Positions 10,540 to 22,400 of a DNA stretch of 64,000 nucleotides are shown here, in pieces. The notes below the pieces were generated by a model that ran no database searches, was not told the DNA's origin, and was given only the letters and a program-made list of their open reading frames with translations. Every line of letters starts with the position of its first letter. Within the stretch, counting starts at the first letter, position 1. The stretch covers positions 1,478,911 through 1,542,910 of the forward strand of contig RPFO01000288.1 in the NCBI GenBank assembly GCA_009746045.1. The letters are read 5' to 3'. Source of the stretch: Mesostigma viride. Taxonomy: Eukaryota; Streptophyta; Mesostigmatophyceae; Mesostigmatales; Mesostigmataceae. The translations under genes were made by a program, and so were the position numbers.

Positions 10540-12378
10540 GAATGTTATAATTTTATTTAAATGTTAATCTGTGCCAGTGATAAATAATATAGTATTTTCA
10601 TTCTATCAAAGGCCTAAGCTCGAATAACGATGTTTACTACCAAAACTGGCCCTGCCCCATGGCGGACCTCAAACAAAAAAAATGGCCCAAAATTTAAACT
10701 AGGACTTTTTAGGACCACCATGTATATCAAACATCACCACGCCGCCAAACAGTCCCTTAAGCTTGTTACCAATCCTCAGGGCCCCACGGGACCCTACGCG
10801 CCCTTGGGGAGGCGGGGCAGCGTATAAACAAGGCCGCACCATGCTGTGGCTGGATGTATCAAGGAGACAACCAGCGCAGGCCAGTTATCAGCATGTATAT
10901 ATTTACGCGTGCCTCGATGTCACAGATGGGGCAGATCATGCAATATCAGGTTGTATGGTTGCTGAGGTTGCCTGGCTTGAACATGACCCACCCCTTACGG
11001 CAAACTCTCTCTTAGCATATTCATGCATGTGTCACGGGCATGCTGGCCACCACCCCGGAAGGAGAGGACACCACATCTGTATGGCAACTTACACAGGATA
11101 GCAGCCAGATGGAGTTGTTAAAGAGTGCTATCCAACATGCCACACACTGCAATGAAAAAACGTAAAGGTCATTGGGAAGCACATAACGCATACAGACTGT
11201 TGTCAGAGGAACATGCATGAGCCCACGACACGATAATGTACGTCTTATATGATTCTAAAAGGGTGGCTGCTGGTCTTTGCCTCTGTATCCTTGAGCGTAT
11301 ACTTCACATCCATGGGAGGTGCAAAAATTATTTGGCCAATCCCGACGCAATGCTCATGCCCATACATCCATGGGTGCAAACAACTGGCAAACCCCACCCC
11401 AGTTCTCACTCATGCCCACATACTGAGCCACAGTGGGTGCCAAAACCTGGCCAACCCCCACGCGATTCTTATGCCCACCCATCCATGGGTGCAAACAATG
11501 GAACATTCATGGGAAGCAGATAGCCACAGGATTCCCACGACACAATGCTCAGTACCCTTCTACAAAAAGGTGGCTACGTTAGCTACGGTTGATACCCCTG
11601 TATATGATGACGTACCGAAATATAGCAGCCTCATACATACATAGCAACTCCATGCCCTCGCATTGAAAGAAAGCAATGGCAGGAAAGTAATTATGAGAAG
11701 CAAATGATACCTGATTGCCTGCCATCCTCCATTGCATCGTGCTCACGTGGCCCCACCGAGCGAGCCTGGCATGACGCATGCTGTGATGGGCACAGATTGC
11801 CCTGAAAAAAATGTAACAATCAAAGGAAGAAAAAAGAAACTGGAATCTGCCGGGTTCAGTAGACTCCTCAAAAAAGGCTACCACGTGCCCTCTGTGTTGC
11901 TGCCTCATCAGTTTGCCACACCGGTGGTGTGCATATGCTTGTCAGTAGCATAATGTAGGGATTGGCAGAGTAGAAACACACACATGTAGCGCATGCAAAA
12001 GAAGTAGTACACTTGAATGTTGTATAGGAAGACGTTGTACATTGGATCCGTACACATGAAGACAAAGATCACTCAAGCGCATACCGTTAAGGGTTATGTT
12101 GAGTATGTTGCATGGCCTCATGATTGGAAACCCACGTAGACAAAGTGTTAGGGCCAAACATTATTGCACTTCCCAAGAACCTGCACTACCCAAGTACAAC
12201 TTGGCTATGAAAGCGGCATACCTGAGGCAGTGGCCAACCATCGCAGTAGCCAACTCTTCACCGACTTAGCAATTTCCAAAGCCCCTTGTGGCAAATACGT
12301 ACTCCGCCATAGCGATATTGTTGAAAACATCTTCCACTGTGCCAACACGTTCTCCGTCTTCAGAAGATCCAACATTCT
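10540..12378. other. Region without recognisable gene
   Basis: No conserved protein, tRNA or rRNA recognised. At about 11337-11505 there are two or three diverged copies of a roughly 60-bp repeat containing ATCCATGGGTGCAAACAA and CTCATGCCCA. Confidence 0.4.
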
Positions 12379-12615
12379 TGTGGTGGTGGTGGTGGTGGTG
12401 GTGGTGGTGGTGGTGGTGGTGGTGGTGGTGGTGGTGGTGGTGGTGGTGGTGGTGGTGGTGGTGGTGGTGGTGGTGGTGGTGGTGGTGGTGGTGGTGGTGG
12501 TGGTGGTGGTGGTGGTGGTGGTGGTGGTGGTGGTGGTGGTGGTGGTGGTGGTGGTGGTGGTGGTGGTGTTGGTGGTGTTGGTGTTGTTGTTGGTGGTGGT
12601 GGTGGCGGCGGCGGT
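12379..12615. repeat. (GGT)n trinucleotide repeat
   Basis: About 190 bp of perfect GGT repeat followed by a degenerate GTT/GCG tail. It translates to poly-Val, poly-Trp, poly-His or poly-Thr depending on frame. Long ORFs spanning it (both strands, 12164-12822) are most easily explained by the repeat, although a minus-strand frame has ordinary residues on both sides. Confidence 0.97.
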
Positions 12616-14079
12616 GGTTGTCATCATCGGTATTGCAACTCTTTCTTGCATGATTGTTCGTGGCAACGATGTCACCGGCAGGCTCGCCAGCAGTGCCTTG
12701 CATTTTACCCTCATTGAGACTGTCTTGGTGAACGTTGTTGATGAACCAGCAACCAACGGCGATGATACGCATGAAGACGTCATGGAGTAACCCAGTGTTT
12801 CCAAATAGCCATGGTTGGACATCGTCCTTGGGTTAGTGCGTCACTCAATGGCCTCTAAATGAAGTCATTTTCCTGGTCACCCAAGGCTTGTTTGATACGG
12901 TTCTTCTTGGCGTGGCGATAAAAGAGGCACCACGCCGTAACCACCATTTGCCGAGGTTGGACTTTAGCGTAGCACGCCAATAAGAACGAGCATACAACAG
13001 GTTCATGAACCTGCCCTCGAAGCAACAAATCAATTTTGCCTGAACGAAGACACATAACAACAACACAACAAAATGAAGCACAGCTTAATTACATTCCTCT
13101 ACAATATTAAGTCATATCAGGGGGGTGCGGGAGGAAGGAATTGATACAAAATTACTATAAGCAACAAGACATACGTGGAAAGGCGCTATGGATGGGGTCG
13201 CTCGGGGGAATAATACAAGCCCTGATGCAGCCGATCCAACAACAATAACAAAGGATACACGCACATTCACATTGCCAAATGTTCAGCTTGGCGGTGTCCA
13301 TGCGTGGTATGCACGTGGATAGGCTGAGAGAAAGCACATTCTTCCACCCGCTAGAAACTTGTATACCCATGCACCCCTGTGTGCCATCGCATGCACGCGC
13401 ACGCATGCATACCAATGACAACACCACATGCACATAAGGAAGAAAGATGAAAGTGTGTAGAAACTAAGCAAACTCCACCAGAAAACCAAATGTAGACTCG
13501 GGGTTTGACAATCACGTGCCATACCTGGCCTGTAATTCATTAATCAATTAATGCACGTGCATCATATGGGTATCAATTCAGGAACCTTCAACCCATAGGC
13601 ACAGTGACGAGGGAGGGGCACCCTATAGCTTCTCTCACTGCCTCAACTTCACGGGCAGGCCACAGAGACCTTTCTATGCATCATGGTGCCGAGGCCCCAA
13701 TGTGGGTGCATTACAACAAGAAGTACCGTTGAATCATAGTGGATTCAATAACATACATTCTGCGTTCACTATTGTACCACAGACATGAGGCTCACTACAA
13801 TTGTTCAAAAGTACAGGTATACAGCGATCGGCAACTGTACCACAGACATACGTCGTATCCTAAGTGTTCAAAAGCATCACAGGTCATCACAACTCATTAA
13901 CATACAACTCCTCCATGCCAACAACCGCCCCACTTGCCTGTTCACACAATATGTTGCTGTGATTTCCTGCTTGATAATAGTCTTTTTAGCCCAGTCACGG
14001 CACTCACCTCACCAAGGCCAGGATGCTGCTTAGCTCGCTCGCCGCCCTCCCAACCTTCCTGCCCCCTGCCCAACGAGTA
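12616..14079. other. Region without recognisable gene
   Basis: No gene identified. Short minus-strand open frames at 12845-13081 have ordinary composition and could be remnants of an unidentified element. I could not assign them. Confidence 0.35.
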
Positions 14080-14215
14080 CACGGTGACGGGCCTGCTCAC
14101 TGGCAATTGTTGCCGTGGAGTAGACCGGGCTGCCGCCCAGGACTGCCGCCGTGAAGTTGCCGGCGCACAGGTCCATGGACCCCGTGGGCCCCACCCAGGG
14201 CGCCATAAAGCAGGG
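14080..14215 (-). other. Possible isolated coding exon
   Basis: On the minus strand one frame reads smoothly as a small hydrophobic/Gly-rich peptide containing MDLCAGNFTAAVLGG and is followed by a GTGAGC splice-donor-like sequence. GC content is locally higher than in the flanks. No family recognised. This is a weak call from composition only. Confidence 0.15.
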
Positions 14216-14652
14216 CGGTGTCCGTAATCAACTGCCATGAAGAGCGTATTGAGCGGTCGAGCATACTACACAGGACCTGGCCACTGAACGAAACAACAAG
14301 AACGCCTAATAGCAGGCGTCATGCAAACTGAAACAGACTGGAACAATTACTTTTCCGATCATTTGTGATCTTGACACAGAGCCTAGTTGACAAGGAAGCT
14401 AGGGATGTCACTAGGAGCACCCCTAATACCCTCATAATAAAGTTAGGAATCTTGCCCATTATGCTACTAACCGTAGACTCGGTGGAACGCCCCTTGCTGC
14501 AAATTCTATAGCCCAGCAACGACTATCTTGCGGCTATCACCGCAGGTAATTCACGTTGTCCAGTTCTGGCTGGCTGTCGTGCTTGTTGGCAGGTTGGCAG
14601 CTGTTGGCATTTGCGGCGGTAATTTTACGTTGTTTGAATGTTATGAATGTTA

Positions 14653-16372
14653 TTACGACTTACGCCGCACCAGTCTGGGCTTTATTACGTACCGGTATCT
14701 TATTTCCGGTGAAATGGGTGTTAGTTTATTTCCATATAACAGACCCAGGTATGCCAGAAATAGCCTGAAATGCCTAGTTGTGCCTAAATTGGGGTGCCCG
14801 CAGTAATAAGGCGCGCCCTGCGACCAAGGTAGCCAGTGTACTGTAGATATATCGTCATCCGGCATAAGTGTAAAGACCTGGTTCATGCCCATGAGTGCAT
14901 GGAAGACTTCCAGTGGGCTGGGGGTGTCATTGTTAGGGCCTGGGTCCCATACTTTGTGTTGTTCCGTCGCCAGGAGCCAGTGACGACGCATAGCCAGGTT
15001 CCAAGAGGAGATAAACCGGCGGACCACGGCACCTCTCGTGGACGCGGCACGTAACGTGAATACGGTCTCGTTGCGAACTTGCCATATGGTGTGAAGCATC
15101 GTCGTGCGTAGCCATATCCATGCCATCTGGTTGGCTGTGAGGCTCGCGTCCCGAAATCCCGTGATGCCGAAAATAACCGTAGATAGTGTGACGGTGGTGG
15201 GGGGAGCTGTAATAGCCATCCACTTGGCCCATATACCTAGCAGCCATTGCCAAACCCCTGCGAGTTGGCAGTCCAGAAATCTGTGCTCAATTGTTTCATC
15301 TGGAAAGTTGCATAAGCACGCCGCCGCGTGGGAGTACCGGTGGTGCAGTTGGGAATTGACCCCGATGGCCCGATGCATAAGCAGGTGCTGGACGTCGGTG
15401 GCCCGCTTGTCAACCAATGGGTGATCAATTGCCAAGGTAATGTTCTTGATCCAGGTGTAGCCCGGCCACTCGGGGTGCCAGCGCAGGCGACCCGGGTGCA
15501 TCCTATGATTTTTATGTAGAAGTAGCCGGTATCCCCAGTCTGCCGTGTACTCGAAAAGGCACTTCGTCATTGGGGTGCCGCCAGATGTGAGGACCCACCC
15601 AAATTCTAGCGGGTCTAGAGCAAGCGTGTCCAGGCGCCCCTTGCCAACATGTAGCCATGTGGTGTCGCGTATCACTGTGGTGGGGTCCAGGGGTAACATG
15701 CACGCCTGTGACAGTGACCACGGGACCACTCGAATGCGGTGACATTGACATGCTGGAATGTAGGCGTAGGATGTAATCAATTTGCCGAGAAGTCCTTGAC
15801 CGTCTGGTGTCTCCTGGAGCAATTGTATGGTAACGCACGTCGACGCGACCGCAACGATGCAGCCCTTATGTACGGACGTGTCGCGATCCGGGTAATAGCT
15901 CACCCATTCCCCGATTTGTAGGGGTTTGCGCGGGGTTGTCATGAGGGTATGCCATCCTGCGGGAATTGCTTGTAGAAGGTTGTCCCAAGCTGGTCGGCAT
16001 GTTTGCGATCCACGCGCTGATTTCCGTGTATGTCAGAAGGCGATATCGGTCACCGTCAGCCGCGTATAAATCGATGATTCGCGTAACCGGCGGGGTGGCC
16101 GTCAAAAAGCCCTCATATGGGTTGCGGCCGCTTAAAACACCAAACACATTATGCTCACTATCGCGCAGCAAATCATTGAAATATAATGGTTGGCGTGCCA
16201 CCTCTTCCCTCGTGGTAGGGTGAGCAATTCTGTCCGGTTTTAGGTTCTTATAACCTTTCCACATACGTGCCCAGTACCATGGTAAGCCTTTGTACGAAGT
16301 GAGCGCACATGTAAGTATTGCTGCCCCCAAGTGCCATGATGTACCATTGGTGTGGGTATAGGTTGTGGCGAA
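14653..16372 (-). pseudogene. LINE polyprotein C-terminal part with zf-RVT
   Basis: Minus-strand remains of a non-LTR retrotransposon downstream of its reverse transcriptase domain. Two frames join across a one-base shift near 15945: about 16372-15930 (...SYKGLPWYWARMW...) and 15942-14653. The second contains a Cys/His cluster, CLCNFPDETIEHRFLDC, that matches the zinc-binding domain following LINE reverse transcriptases (zf-RVT). The 5' part, including endonuclease and RT, is missing because the copy is cut off near 16365, where Penelope-like sequence begins. A homologous fragment of the last portion (KVWDPG...SPLEVFHALMG) lies at 18368-18550 on the other strand, so this is a repeat family. 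Confidence 0.7.
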
Positions 16373-17090
16373 AGCTTCTTGTGCCAACATACATAACACC
16401 TTCATCTGTTTTGCGGGCAATGTATACCAACAAGCTATCGGCATCCCTATGGGCACTAACTGTGCCGGGCTCCTTGCAAACCTCTATCTATACACTTATG
16501 AGCTTGCATTCATGGAGAATCTCATTGCCTCAAACGATGATGTTCTCATCAGGCGTTTTATCCATACATGTCGATACATTGATGATGTCATCGCTTTCGA
16601 CAACCCTGATTTCGCAACCCATTTGTATATCACCGCTGGTCTGCCTGGCATCTACCCGCAAGCGTCCCTCACATTAAAGCTCACGTCGGAGGATACTCAT
16701 TGCAATTACCTCGATCTTAACATTACCCATAACAAGAAGGGCTGGCGTACGGCTATCTATGATAAGCGCAAGGATCCTAAATACCAGCAAATTCCTTTTA
16801 TTCGTTACCCCGATATTCACAGTCTCCTTTCCCACACAGCAAAATATGGTGTTGTTCTTTCTCAGTTACATCGTTTTTCCCGTCTTTGTTCTTATCGTGT
16901 TGATTTCATCACGACTCTTGTTGAACTCTTGCAGCGTTTATTGGTCAAAGACTATGACCGAGCCATTATGCTCCGTCAAGTCCGATGTTTTTTGCAACGT
17001 CACCCACATCTGTTCGGTGCTGCCCCTTGGCACAAGCTCTACAAACAGGTCGTGGACCGGCTGGATCGCATAGTATCTCCGCACATCTGA
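16365..17090 (+). pseudogene. Penelope-like element reverse transcriptase fragment
   Basis: A 241-residue open frame, preceded immediately by an in-frame TAG and starting without ATG, so it is 5'-truncated. QAIGIPMGTNCAGLLANLYL followed by YTYE and then RYIDDVIAF are hallmark motifs of Penelope-like element reverse transcriptases; YIDD holds the catalytic aspartates. The C-terminal third has the YLDLNI and KRKDPKYQQIPF-type region typical of the family. No GIY-YIG endonuclease is visible downstream. It abuts an opposite-strand LINE fragment at about 16365, which suggests one element inserted into the other. Inactive as it stands. Confidence 0.8.
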
Positions 17091-18234
17091 ACCCTGTGAT
17101 GCCAGATCTCCTTTGCGGCCGTTCCGAGCTTGGCACTGGATTCGTTGTCCACATCGTCGCGTCGCTGCCGCAACACGATGTTTTCTGGCATCCGCGGGCT
17201 TTTGGTTCCCGCCGCACATTTGAAAGTGCTGTCCTCCGGCTTTTTGCCTTTGCACCGTGTGCAGTTCTTGGACGTTTGGAATCATGGCATGGCTAACGTG
17301 ATGACTGACTAGCTAGACCTTTTCAGTGGTTTTCCATTTGCGGGTATTTCCTCGTAAATGGTGGGAGAGCGATCGCAGCAATGGTGCTCACCACTAGACA
17401 CTCCCGGCCAGTTAGGCTAGAAACACACGCCCTGATCAAGCATGCTGTTTCCGGCCCCACCGTCTAGGTCATCTAGTCGCTCCACACGTAAGCCAGCCAT
17501 AATTTCAATGCACAAGGATACACATTTCCATCACCATTCATCTTCATCATCCTGAACGACTCGAAAACGCGGAAAAGATAACGGCAGGCTCGAGCTACCA
17601 TGGTCCGGATTCTCCCGATTTCTGGCCTGCGCTGGTTGTCTCTTTGATACAACCAGGGTGTGCGTTTACGCCTACCGGTATCTTATAATTTCCGGTGAAA
17701 TGGGTGTTAGTTTACCGGTATCTTATAATCAGTACCAGTGTTGTACTAAGTTTTTAATTGTACTAGCAAGGTACTAGTGTTGAAATCTGCTCGGCTTTTT
17801 TCGTGCCAAAAGAGCCTAACGCCAAAAAGCCAAATTCCAAGTCGCCCAAAGCCTACAGTAGGAGGGGTGACATTGAGCCAAGCTAAATAGGGGCCGGATC
17901 CTGCAGCCGCCGGTCCAGAATGTCTGGCCCCTATTTCCATACTAGGGGCCCGTGCAGCTACCGGCACCAATTCTAGCTAGCCCCCATCTTTTCGGCCCCT
18001 ATAGGGGAGATTCCAGGGGCCGAATTTTTATGCAGCCGCCAGCCCTAGATTTTGGGCCCCCATATTGTACAGCAGGCGCGGCATGCCGCATCATGCCACG
18101 TGGCGTCCCATCTTGCCATGCCCCGGATGCCAGCTATGTACGGGCCTACGGATGCCTACACAAAAAACTGTGTCGGCATCCGTCCTCACGCCGCGCCGCG
18201 CTATACTGTCATGCAGTCTGCAGATGTCTTGCCC
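17091..18234. other. Region without recognisable gene
   Basis: Holds a TACCGGTATCTTAT motif twice (about 17670-17730) that also occurs near 14689-14702 next to GGTGAAATGGGTGTTAG, so it is probably a repeat-family 3' end. Nothing else recognised. Confidence 0.4.
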
Positions 18235-18265
18235 AGTTCAGTTCAGTTCAGTTCAGTTCAGTTTA
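18235..18265. repeat. (GTTCA)n microsatellite
   Basis: Six near-perfect copies of GTTCA. A similar pentanucleotide array (GAATT) occurs near 63718-63741. Confidence 0.9.
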
Positions 18266-18367
18266 GTTGGAATCCCACGCCGGTCATATCCAACAGAGAT
18301 AGTTTGGCGACGTAAGTAGCTCGGATGGTAACCTTACTAGGGTACTGTGATATGTCTTGCCCAGTAA

Positions 18368-18550
18368 TTGCCTGTCGCCGGAAATGAACAAAACAAAGTC
18401 TGGGACCCTGGCGCGGACCAGGATAAGCCCAGCCCACTTGAGATCTTTCATGACCTCATGGGCAAAAACAGGATCTTTACCCACATGCCCAATGACAACC
18501 CATTAGAAGTCCAGTGGCTTCCGTGGTCAAGGCTCCGTTTTAGCCACTGA
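18368..18550 (+). pseudogene. Short LINE 3' coding fragment
   Basis: About 60 codons closely matching the C-terminal region of the LINE at 14653-16372: both read KVWDPG, then SPLE(I/V)FH, then a hydrophobic segment and WLPWS. It is in the opposite orientation and lacks all other LINE domains. It is a second, strongly truncated member of the same family. Confidence 0.65.
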
Positions 18551-19454
18551 CATCTTGATACCCTAGGCTTAGCAGGGATTACCTACTGGCTATATTTGGA
18601 ATAAACGTACACCTATTTACCTGGAATTGCCTGTCGCCGGAGAGGCATGCCGGCATCAAGCCACGTGGCGCCTCACCTTGCCACGTGGTGCCGCATCTTG
18701 CCACGTGGTGCCGCAGCTCGGCCACGTAGCGCTGCGCTATTGGGGGCCAGTAATACGGGGCCACCGCCGCCGACCCTCGTTTTACTCGCCAGCCCCTATT
18801 TCAATTCAGGGGCCGGCGCTTACCGCAGCAGTCAGGCCCTGGGACGGGCCCCTAGTATCCAGGAAATTTTGCCTGGAGATGTCACCCCTCCTCCTACAGT
18901 ACTGTACAGTAAAGGCGGGCGAGTCTGGCGCGGCGCGCCTGTCCCGGAGGCCATCGGGCTCAGGAATAAAATATCCCACAACCCCTCTGCTGGTGCGGCG
19001 TCAGGCGTGGGACACAACAACAACAACAACCAACTTGAATGTACGGCGCGGGATACAACTGACTACCTAGACATGTGGCGGCGTGGGCCTCAACAAAAAT
19101 AAAAAATACTACTAATAAGTACTACAACTCCTAAGCTTCCCATGTGCGGCTTGGGATACAGTACAAATAACTAACTTAAACTATAGCTACTATTACGCGT
19201 CCTCCGCAGTGGGTTCGCCCTCGGTCCGTACCTGGTTCAATATCTGGGTCTTTTGGGCCCCTTATCAGGAGTCCTTCCCACCTGGCGCGGCGGCTGAATT
19301 TGCACCCCACCCCAAGCCCCCGAAAAAGCCACCTAGCCGCCAAAGCTATGCGGAAGCCTTTTAGTGGCATGGCCTCCACTGGCGAACGTCCTTTTGCACG
19401 CGAGCTGTAGCACGTCGTGGCTGTCCGCCTTGTCGAGAGGACCATCTACCGAAG
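18551..19454. other. Upstream region of RPS3A
   Basis: No gene. A CCACGTGG(C/T)G motif is repeated four times at about 18660-18730 (CTTGCCACGTGGTGCCGC). The RPS3A promoter must lie in the last few hundred bases. No clear TATA box was seen. Confidence 0.4.
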
Positions 19455-22400
19455 ATGGCCGTCGGGTATGTCGCTAAAGAATATTTCGATAGCTAGTAAT
19501 TGTTACATATGTGAAGTCGACGCAGGTTACGTTGCCCGACGCAGGATGTGAGATGTTGGGAGAGGAAGGCCTTAACCTGAACCACGTATGCCCAGAAGTT
19601 GCAAGATAGGAGGTGCCGGATTGGTGTATGCAGACCGAGCTGACTGACGTGGGGCATTATTGGTTCCATTCTTGCTATTTATCGTTCGTGGTCGTGATCT
19701 CCAGCAAAAACAAGCGGATATCGAAGGGAAAGAAGGGAGGCAAGAAGAAGGCGTAAGTCTCTTATATCCTTTTGTTGCTCGCGTTTTGGAATAGCTGTGC
19801 GTTTTCGTGCCTGATATGCTGAGATTTCTGCGTGTAGTATCAGTTATCTTCGTATGTTTTTTTTATTATTGTTGATATCCATCGCTGTCTGCGTGCTTCC
19901 TTCACTCGTGCATCGCCGTCTTGCATCAGAACCGATGCTTTCGCCAAGAAGGATTGGTATGACATCAAGGCCCCTTCCATGTTCACGGTTCGGAATGTGG
20001 GCAAGACCCTCGTGACGAGGACGCAGGGTACAAAGGTACGTGCATCCTTTCTCCTCGTGGGGATGGTTTCTACCTTTGGGTGCTATGTGCCTGCTTCCGT
20101 GTACGCGCATTTGGCGCTGTCGTTTTGACAAGCTGGTTTTGGGTCATGCTCCTCTGTCACGCCATGTGTGATCATCCCACTTTCCTGTGCAGATTGCCTC
20201 GGATGGCCTCAAGGGTCGTGTCTTTGAGCTGTCCCTGGCAGATCTCAACAACGACGAGGATCAGGCCTTCCGGAAAATCAAGCTCAGGGCCGAGGATGTC
20301 CAGGGTCGCAATGTGCTTACCAACTTCTATGTAAGCACTGCCATGGGTCAGGCACCCTGGGCCTTGTGGCGGTGATGGTCCATGAGGAGCCAGCAGCAGA
20401 TCGCATGTGCCCTAGCAGGCGGCCAATGCAGGCAGCAGTAGCCGTACATGTACATAATGCAGCCATGTATTAGCTCACAGGAGGGGAGAATGACAACACA
20501 CTCTTGCGAACCGACTAGCACTAATTGCAACCACCCAGGACTCGGGTGGATTTGGGGACTAGGCAAGCTGCTTCCTGCCTGAACACGTAGATTGCAGGGT
20601 GCATGGAAGCCCTGGCCCCGGGGGGGATCCTGTGTCCTGTCTGTGCCAGCGTGGTCCGCCACGCTGTGCGTAGCCGTGTCGATGCCCGTCATCCTTTGGG
20701 TTGGCCATCACTTCTTTCCACACCGCAGGTGCTGGGCAGTGAGCGCGCGGTCCTGTGGTGCATGTAGGTGGCGCACGCATGGGTCCGCCTATCGCATTGT
20801 GGGGCTTGCTAGAGTGCATCATGCCGATTAGACGGGCTCTGCTCGCGTCCATCTTTCAACACTTGCACCATCGTGCCCATTTACTTCGCTCACCTCTGCA
20901 CGCCGCTCTGTGGGCATTTGTTCCCTCATCCGTACTGTCTCTCCTCCTTGATATCCCTTTCCTCCCCCCCCCCCCCCCCCCCCGCCGTTGATACCCCTTC
21001 CTCCCTCCTCCTCCCCCCACCCCCCACAGGGCATGGACCTGACCACGGACAAGCTGCGCTCCCTGGTGCGCAAGTGGCAGAGCCTGATTGAGTGCGTGGT
21101 GGACGTGAAGACGACGGACAACTTCACACTGCGCCTGTTCTGCATCGCCTTCACCAAGAAGCGCCCCAACCAGGTCAAGCGCACCTGCTACGCCCAGACC
21201 GCTCAGATCCGCCAGGTGAGAGTCGCAGGCAGGCCAAGCACACATTATGCCCTCCCCCCCCCCCATAGTGTCCCCCCCTTGCCATGTCCCTAACGCCCCT
21301 GGCCCTTGCCTTAACACGTGTCTTATCCTCGGCAACGCCCCATGGTCACACATTGGCTCGTCGCATGTCTGTGCTGCCTGTGTGTCGCACGCACTTTTCC
21401 GTTGTGCCGGTTCCCTGCTTGGCTGACCTGCATGTGCCCTGGACGGCTGGATCCGGGCATGAGGGCATGTAACGCCTTGTTGTTGGAATGAGAAAGGGGT
21501 GGGGTGGGGTGATCCTCTAGACCCCTTCTGAACTCCCGACGTCGGCACTTCGCTAAAAAGTGTTCGGATTGCAATTAAGGCGCAGCCCGGGGCCGGTTCT
21601 GTCACGCGGCGCCCCTTCTGGCGCCCCTACGTAGAAACCGACTTAAAGACGGGGGGGTACGAAGATAAGTGGTTAGATTTCGCGCGGCGCGGCAGAATCA
21701 CATCTTGGCGCCGACAACCCACGAGAGACCCGCACTTAAGAGGCCTGCCGTATTTCTGAATTTTGTCAACTTAAAGGCAATCGACCCGTATAATGAACCG
21801 CGCTGTCCAGGCGCGACACCGGTTCAGTGCGGTGCATAAGATGGGTCGGGTCTCGAAGGCGGTGTGGTTCAGAAGGGGTTTAGTATGTCTCTCAGCCTGG
21901 TTAAGGCTGCCTGGCTGTGGACCTGTCAGGTATTGTTTTGAGGCATCCGGTGGCCCTTCGGTGGTTGGCTGGGCGCCGTGATTGCGCACATGCCCCTCCG
22001 CCCCCGTAATCTTGTACTGCCCACCCCAGTCCAGGCAAATTGACCAAAACAGGGATACCTGGCCGCGCCTCTTCCCCCCCCCCCCCCCCCCTTGCCCCCC
22101 TACCAGATCCGCGCGAAGATGACGGAGATCATGACGCGCGAGGCGAGCAGCGTGGACCTGAAGGACCTGGTGCTCAAGTTTGTGCCAGAGGTGATCGGCA
22201 AGGAGATCGAGAAGGCCTGCGCGGGCATCTTCCCGCTGCAGAACGTGTTCATCCGCAAGGTCAAGATGCTCAAGACGCCGCGCTTCGACCTCATGAAGCT
22301 CATGGAGGTGAGCGCGGGGCACAGGCCATGGTGAAGGGTCTCATGCCCGTCCATGGGAGAGGGTTTCACTCCCCAAGGGAGAGGGTACCGTTAGTGGAGG

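Noticed and set aside
12164..12822. Poly-Val, poly-Trp, poly-His and poly-Thr ORFs
   Set aside because: Direct translations of the GGT repeat. Open frames without stops are guaranteed there.
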